A stretch of DNA of 8,519 bases, taken from NCBI GenBank assembly GCA_003168295.1, contig PMST01000699.1, forward strand, positions 11,123 through 19,641. Direction: 5' to 3'. The translations under genes and the position numbers were made by a program. A model generated the notes under the pieces. The model was not told the origin of the DNA and made no database searches. It saw only the letters and a list, made by a program, of their open reading frames with translations. The DNA comes from Actinomycetota bacterium (GTDB lineage: Bacteria; Actinomycetota; Actinomycetes; Streptosporangiales; Streptosporangiaceae). Below are positions 5,468 through 8,519 of the stretch, in pieces (within the stretch, counting starts at the first letter, position 1; each line of letters opens with the position of its first letter).

Positions 5468-5471
5468 CGGC

Positions 5472-8400
5472 ATGAACTCATGGCTGGTATGGGCAGTATT
5501 GGTGATCGCTTGCGTATTGCTGGGCTTCGTCGGATACCACTTCGCCGTGCGCACGCTGCGGTTCTTCGCGGCGGCCTTCGCGGTGGTGGTGATTGTGCTC
5601 GTCACCCGGTCTGGCGTACCGCACTTCGCCGGGGCAGACGCTAACCTCGTGAACTCATTCACCCGAGGGTTCGATGATCTTAGTGTTGCCATCTTGCGGC
5701 CGCTGCTCGGCCGGAATGTTCCCCCGCCCGGGCGGATCGGATGGCTCGTCCTCATTGTTGCCCTCGTTTTCGGGTATCGAGAACTCGAAGTATGGGCGAT
5801 GCGCTGGCAGCCGCCTACCGTAGATACCTCGCGTCTTGGCGGCGATCAGGGCAAGCAGAAGAGCGATGCGCCAGGCGGATCAGACCAAGGCGCAAAATAC
5901 GACGGGCTCCACGACCAGCTCTGTGCCGAGCTCGGGTTCCGTCTGCCTGCGGTGGCGGTGCGAGCGCCGTCGGTCCTGCCGGGGGGCACCAAGGCCAACG
6001 AACTCGCTTCCATCGCCGTGAACACGGGTATCAGTGGCAGCGGCCTGGCCGGCGCGATCATCAGTTTCTTCAGCATGCTCTGGCCGAGCCCCCGCCGGTA
6101 CCAGGTTCGAGTCTGGATTGAGCCGGGCAAGCGCTCCGAGAGGGGTAAGAAACACGCCACGGCTGACACCAGGGTGACGGTCGACCTTGAATGCCTCCCT
6201 TCGGGAGCAAGCATTGCGACCAAAACCCTGGTCACCTCGGATTTTGATGAAGCAGCCTCGGCGGTCGCCGGCTACGTCGCCCGGCACATCTTCTCCGAGG
6301 ATCCCACGGCGCCACCCTGGTGCGTAGGCTCAGGCGATGGCGACGACCTCGCTGCCATGCTGATCGCGGGGCGGCAGCGGGTGTCCCCTGGGTCCCCGGG
6401 TGATGTCTGCCGAGCTCGGCAAAAGCAAATCAGAATCCTCGAAAGGTGCAAGCTCGACGCTGGTGTCGCCAGATACGAGCTGGCCCAGCTCTACGATCTC
6501 GAGGGTAATCACGTGAAATCGCTAGGGCTGCATGCGATGAACCAGGAGGATTATCCCCGTTTCTATCGCGGCCGGTACCGGCTCGGCATGTCTCTCGAAA
6601 TGATCGCCAATCCGGAATTCCCGCTGTTGGACACGCCAGTTACGGATATGCTGGCGAGCCTGCACGTCCTCGACCGGTGTCAACTAACGGCGGGTGCTGA
6701 AAATATCTATCAAAATATTGTGTCAGGGCCGTGGCCGCCCGAGTCGAATGAGTCTCAGCTGGCGGCATTGCGAAATATGTTGCTGGTAGCCGCGCAGGAC
6801 GAGCTGGGCGAAGTCCGGCAGCAATTGACCCTCTGGCGAGTCGTCTGGGAAATGCTCTGGCACCGTGATGAGCGGGCGATACGCAAGCTGTACTGGCGCC
6901 TGCGCGAACGCCAGAGCTTTGCTGATGGAGCGCGCGTCGCTGAGCTGCTCGTTGCCGTTCGCCGGAAGTTGGCGGCAGAAAAAAAGCCCGGCCCCGAGCT
7001 CAAGGACAGCCTTCAGATAGAGGACTATATCTCCGCCGCCGGGCCACACAAAAGCGCCGCAAAAATAGTTGCCGCCGTTACCCGTGACGATGTAAAGGCG
7101 AAGCGAACGCGCTGGCGGCCCGGGCAATGCCGTACACCATCCTGGCAAGCCGCCTATAACACGGCATGCCTGTACGCCGCGTTGAGACAGCACCACCTGG
7201 CCGGGACGGAAGAGGAGGGTGAGGCGAATGAATATATGGCTGAGCAGGTGGTCGATAGCCTGACCCGTGCCTTTAATGACCCCGACTGTGAGATGGAGCG
7301 GCCATGGGACTGGATCTCAGCCGATCCAGATTTCTCCTGCCTGAGGTCGTCGACTGGATTCCAAACATTCCGCGCCAGCCAAAGGCAGCTGGACTATCCG
7401 GCTGACACCAAGGCCTGCGTCTTCTGCGGTAGGCCGGATGCGGACATCAAGATCACTCGCGAGTACACGTTTCCGGACTGGATCAACGACTTGCTACCGC
7501 GTGCCGCCGAGAAGCCGGATATCAAATGTAAGCGCAGTACCCTCCGCGACCCGCGGCCTGTCACAACATGGACCGCGGCGCCCGACCAGGCCTACCGGGC
7601 CGTGTGCCAGCCCTGTGACGCTCGCTGGATCACCCCGCTGGAAGGCGATGTTCAGCGCCTCCTCGCGCCGATGATCAGGGCGGACAGCGCCAGCGCCAGG
7701 CTGACGCGACAAGATCAGCTCAAGGTCGCGACCTGGGCCGCCCTGAAGGCAGCCATATTCGAATACGTCTGGACCGACGATCCGGTCTTGACCGGCAAGG
7801 ACCGCGCCATCATCAGGACGCAGAACCAGCCCCCGCGCAGCGTCCAAGTTCGGCTGGCCGTCCGCCGGCCAGGCAGTTACCGGCTCCGAGCCCATGGGCA
7901 CGTCTATGAGCTTGGCGGGCAGGGCGATAAGGCGCTCTGCCTGACCATGACCATCGGATGCCTGGTCGCCCAGGTATTCCGCGAGCCCGGCGCTGGTACC
8001 CAGGCCTTCTGGTCCCTCAGCAAACCAGACACCGGCATCATTACCATCTTCCCGCCGCAGCCGGAACCCGTCCCATGGCCGCCGCCGAACCAACTGGACG
8101 AGGAAAGGCTGCAGACCTTGGAGGACAGCCCCCCGATGCCTCCTGCCACGACGATCGCGCCGGGCTCCGCCGGAGCAGCGCACCCGGCCCGCCCGAGCCT
8201 GCGCTTACTTGACGCTGATCCGGGTGCCGAGTTCGGCGCCCTCGCAGATCTGGCGCATGACGCCCGCGGCGGCGACGTCGAACACGTGCATGGTCAGGCC
8301 CTGCTCGTTGGCCAGCACGAACGCGCTGGTGTCCATGATCCGGACCCCGGCCGCCAGCGCCTCGTCGTAGGTCAGCGTGGTGTAGCGCACCGCGTCCGGA

Positions 8401-8519
8401 TTCAGGTGCGGGTCGCTGTCGTAGACCCCGTCCACCCCGCGCTTGGCCACCAGCAGCGCATCGGCGTCCAGTTCCAGGGCCCGCTGCACCGCCGGGTAGT
8501 CGGTGGTCACGTACGGCTG
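5472..8519 (+). CDS. Large membrane-anchored protein with TPR-like region and C-terminal HNH-like zinc domain (no stop in window)
   Basis: One uninterrupted frame of 1016 codons; I translated every line and found no stop. Hydrophobic segments at 4-24, 29-45 and 89-102 anchor the N-terminus, and a weaker one lies at about 188-204. A charged linker (113-150) precedes a long soluble region. This has helix pairs resembling TPRs (VARYELAQLYDLEG near 332-345, YRGRYRLGMSLE 365-376) and a TPR-array-like end (AAYNTACLYAAL 560-571, then DPDFSCLR 618-625 with an FQTF close). Residues 649-735 resemble an HNH-type zinc domain: CVFC (649-652), TREYTFPDWI (662-671), CQPCDARWITPLE (712-724). Family members usually show E-H and C-N where this has E-Y and C-D. 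Past about residue 912 the frame is antisense to pyrH, so that tail is doubtful. A sensor/effector or defence role is inference only. Confidence 0.85.
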   Translation, partial: MNSWLVWAVLVIACVLLGFVGYHFAVRTLRFFAAAFAVVVIVLVTRSGVPHFAGADANLVNSFTRGFDDLSVAILRPLLGRNVPPPGRIGWLVLIVALVFGYRELEVWAMRWQPPTVDTSRLGGDQGKQKSDAPGGSDQGAKYDGLHDQLCAELGFRLPAVAVRAPSVLPGGTKANELASIAVNTGISGSGLAGAIISFFSMLWPSPRRYQVRVWIEPGKRSERGKKHATADTRVTVDLECLPSGASIATKTLVTSDFDEAASAVAGYVARHIFSEDPTAPPWCVGSGDGDDLAAMLIAGRQRVSPGSPGDVCRARQKQIRILERCKLDAGVARYELAQLYDLEGNHVKSLGLHAMNQEDYPRFYRGRYRLGMSLEMIANPEFPLLDTPVTDMLASLHVLDRCQLTAGAENIYQNIVSGPWPPESNESQLAALRNMLLVAAQDELGEVRQQLTLWRVVWEMLWHRDERAIRKLYWRLRERQSFADGARVAELLVAVRRKLAAEKKPGPELKDSLQIEDYISAAGPHKSAAKIVAAVTRDDVKAKRTRWRPGQCRTPSWQAAYNTACLYAALRQHHLAGTEEEGEANEYMAEQVVDSLTRAFNDPDCEMERPWDWISADPDFSCLRSSTGFQTFRASQRQLDYPADTKACVFCGRPDADIKITREYTFPDWINDLLPRAAEKPDIKCKRSTLRDPRPVTTWTAAPDQAYRAVCQPCDARWITPLEGDVQRLLAPMIRADSASARLTRQDQLKVATWAALKAAIFEYVWTDDPVLTGKDRAIIRTQNQPPRSVQVRLAVRRPGSYRLRAHGHVYELGGQGDKALCLTMTIGCLVAQVFREPGAGTQAFWSLSKPDTGIITIFPPQPEPVPWPPPNQLDEERLQTLEDSPPMPPATTIAPGSAGAAHPARPSLRLLDADPGAEFGALADLAHDARGGDVEHVHGQALLVGQHERAGVHDPDPGRQRLVVGQRGVAHRVRIQVRVAVVDPVHPALGHQQRIGVQFQGPLHRRVVGGHVRL
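6980..6986 (+). promoter_or_regulatory. In-register slippery heptamer A-AAA-AAG
   Basis: The zero-frame codons GAA AAA AAG (E503 K504 K505 of the large protein) form the heptamer used for -1 frameshifting in E. coli dnaX. GGAAG lies 10-15 bases upstream, like an internal Shine-Dalgarno. A -1 shift would add 33 codons and stop at TGA 7085-7087, giving about 538 residues without the TPR-like end or the HNH-like domain. No clear downstream stem was found, so use is unproven. Confidence 0.3.
8164..8176. terminator. Small hairpin between convergent genes
   Basis: GCTCC-GCC-GGAGC is a 5-bp stem with a 3-base loop, about 30 bases past the pyrH-like stop on its strand. It has no T-tract. It lies inside the large plus-strand frame. 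A role as a terminator for either gene is a weak guess. Confidence 0.2.
8205..8519 (-). CDS. pyrH: UMP kinase (PyrH-like), C-terminal part; 5' end outside window
   Basis: C-terminal 104 residues of an amino-acid-kinase-fold protein that phosphorylates UMP to UDP with ATP. QPYVTTDYPAVQRALEL opens the visible part and matches the PyrH 'PF.TTD.AA..RA.E' strand/helix. LLVAKRGVDGVYDSDP matches the conserved 'vl.AKaVDGVY..DP' nucleotide-binding segment. LTYDEAL, the DTSAFVLANEQGLTMHVFDV stretch and a closing GTRI follow as in the family. The second half is somewhat divergent from textbook PyrH, so it may be a paralogue rather than the only UMP kinase. The gene continues beyond the right edge. It converges on the large plus-strand frame, which runs antisense through all of the visible part. 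Confidence 0.85.
   Translation of the reverse strand, partial: QPYVTTDYPAVQRALELDADALLVAKRGVDGVYDSDPHLNPDAVRYTTLTYDEALAAGVRIMDTSAFVLANEQGLTMHVFDVAAAGVMRQICEGAELGTRISVK

Larger units (their letters stand above)
5132..5471. other. 340-bp non-coding region between divergent kinase gene and large plus-strand gene
   Basis: No convincing gene is present. A minus-strand TAGGAT (5138-5143) fits a -10 box for the kinase. Dispersed repeats occur: CCGATTT at 5151, 5199 and 5228, and ACGAAAGGT at 5161-5169 and 5242-5250, so that 5151-5169 and 5228-5250 form an imperfect duplicate unit. Plus-strand TTGACA (5322-5327) and TTGTCA (5389-5394) could be -35 elements for the large gene, but neither has a good -10 at 16-18 bp. 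A nested inverted repeat lies at 5366-5396. No tRNA or CRISPR-like structure was seen. Confidence 0.6.

Noticed and set aside
6723..7196. Minus-strand 157-codon frame opposite the TPR-like region
   Set aside because: Shadow of the large plus-strand gene; no ribosome site or recognisable domain.
7494..8183. Minus-strand 229-codon frame opposite the HNH-like part
   Set aside because: The plus strand has the cysteine motifs and a continuous frame from a good start; the minus frame shows no family motif.

Overview
The window is high-GC DNA with GC-rich third codon positions, GTG starts and several TANNNT boxes placed for leaderless transcription. The gene content (a DUF2332 protein, an actinobacterial-type DUF433/DUF5615 toxin-antitoxin pair, a free-standing ClpX-type zinc finger) points to an actinomycete chromosome. 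I cannot name a genus. It looks like an accessory region carrying a decayed transposon and at least one unusual gene.

Left third (1-2145, all minus strand): a squalene-cyclase-like alpha/alpha-barrel protein, then a 61-residue orphan ClpX-type C4 zinc-finger protein, then a two-gene toxin-antitoxin operon. The antitoxin is a ribbon-helix-helix plus DUF433-like protein and the toxin is a DUF5615 PIN-like protein cut by the left edge. A perfect inverted repeat covers the antitoxin -10 box and suggests autoregulation of a leaderless mRNA.

Middle (about 2160-3235): the wreck of an IS200/IS605-family element with divergent tnpA and tnpB. tnpA has two frameshifts of opposite sign that restore the original frame at the catalytic tyrosine. 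tnpB has one frameshift and is cut off before its RuvC nuclease domain. The cut lies directly inside a VOC (glyoxalase-like) gene, which has lost its own 3' half. The left-end hairpin survives; no right end was seen.

Right of the element (3240-5131, minus strand): a P-loop kinase-like gene and a DUF2332 gene joined by a 4-base GTGA overlap, followed by the truncated VOC gene. Four 12-bp tandem repeats span the end of DUF2332 and provide its stop codon.

Right third (5132-8519): a 340-bp non-coding stretch with nested inverted and dispersed direct repeats leads into a very large plus-strand frame. It starts at 5472 behind a strong ribosome binding site and has no stop before the window ends (1016 codons). 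It encodes N-terminal membrane segments, a long cytoplasmic region with TPR-like helices, and a C-terminal HNH-like zinc domain whose key His and Asn positions read Tyr and Asp. The last 315 bases of this frame are exactly antisense to the 3' end of a convergent UMP kinase gene (pyrH-like, minus strand). The functional protein therefore probably ended historically near 8200 and the present frame lacks its stop. This gene is the best candidate for an undescribed system.
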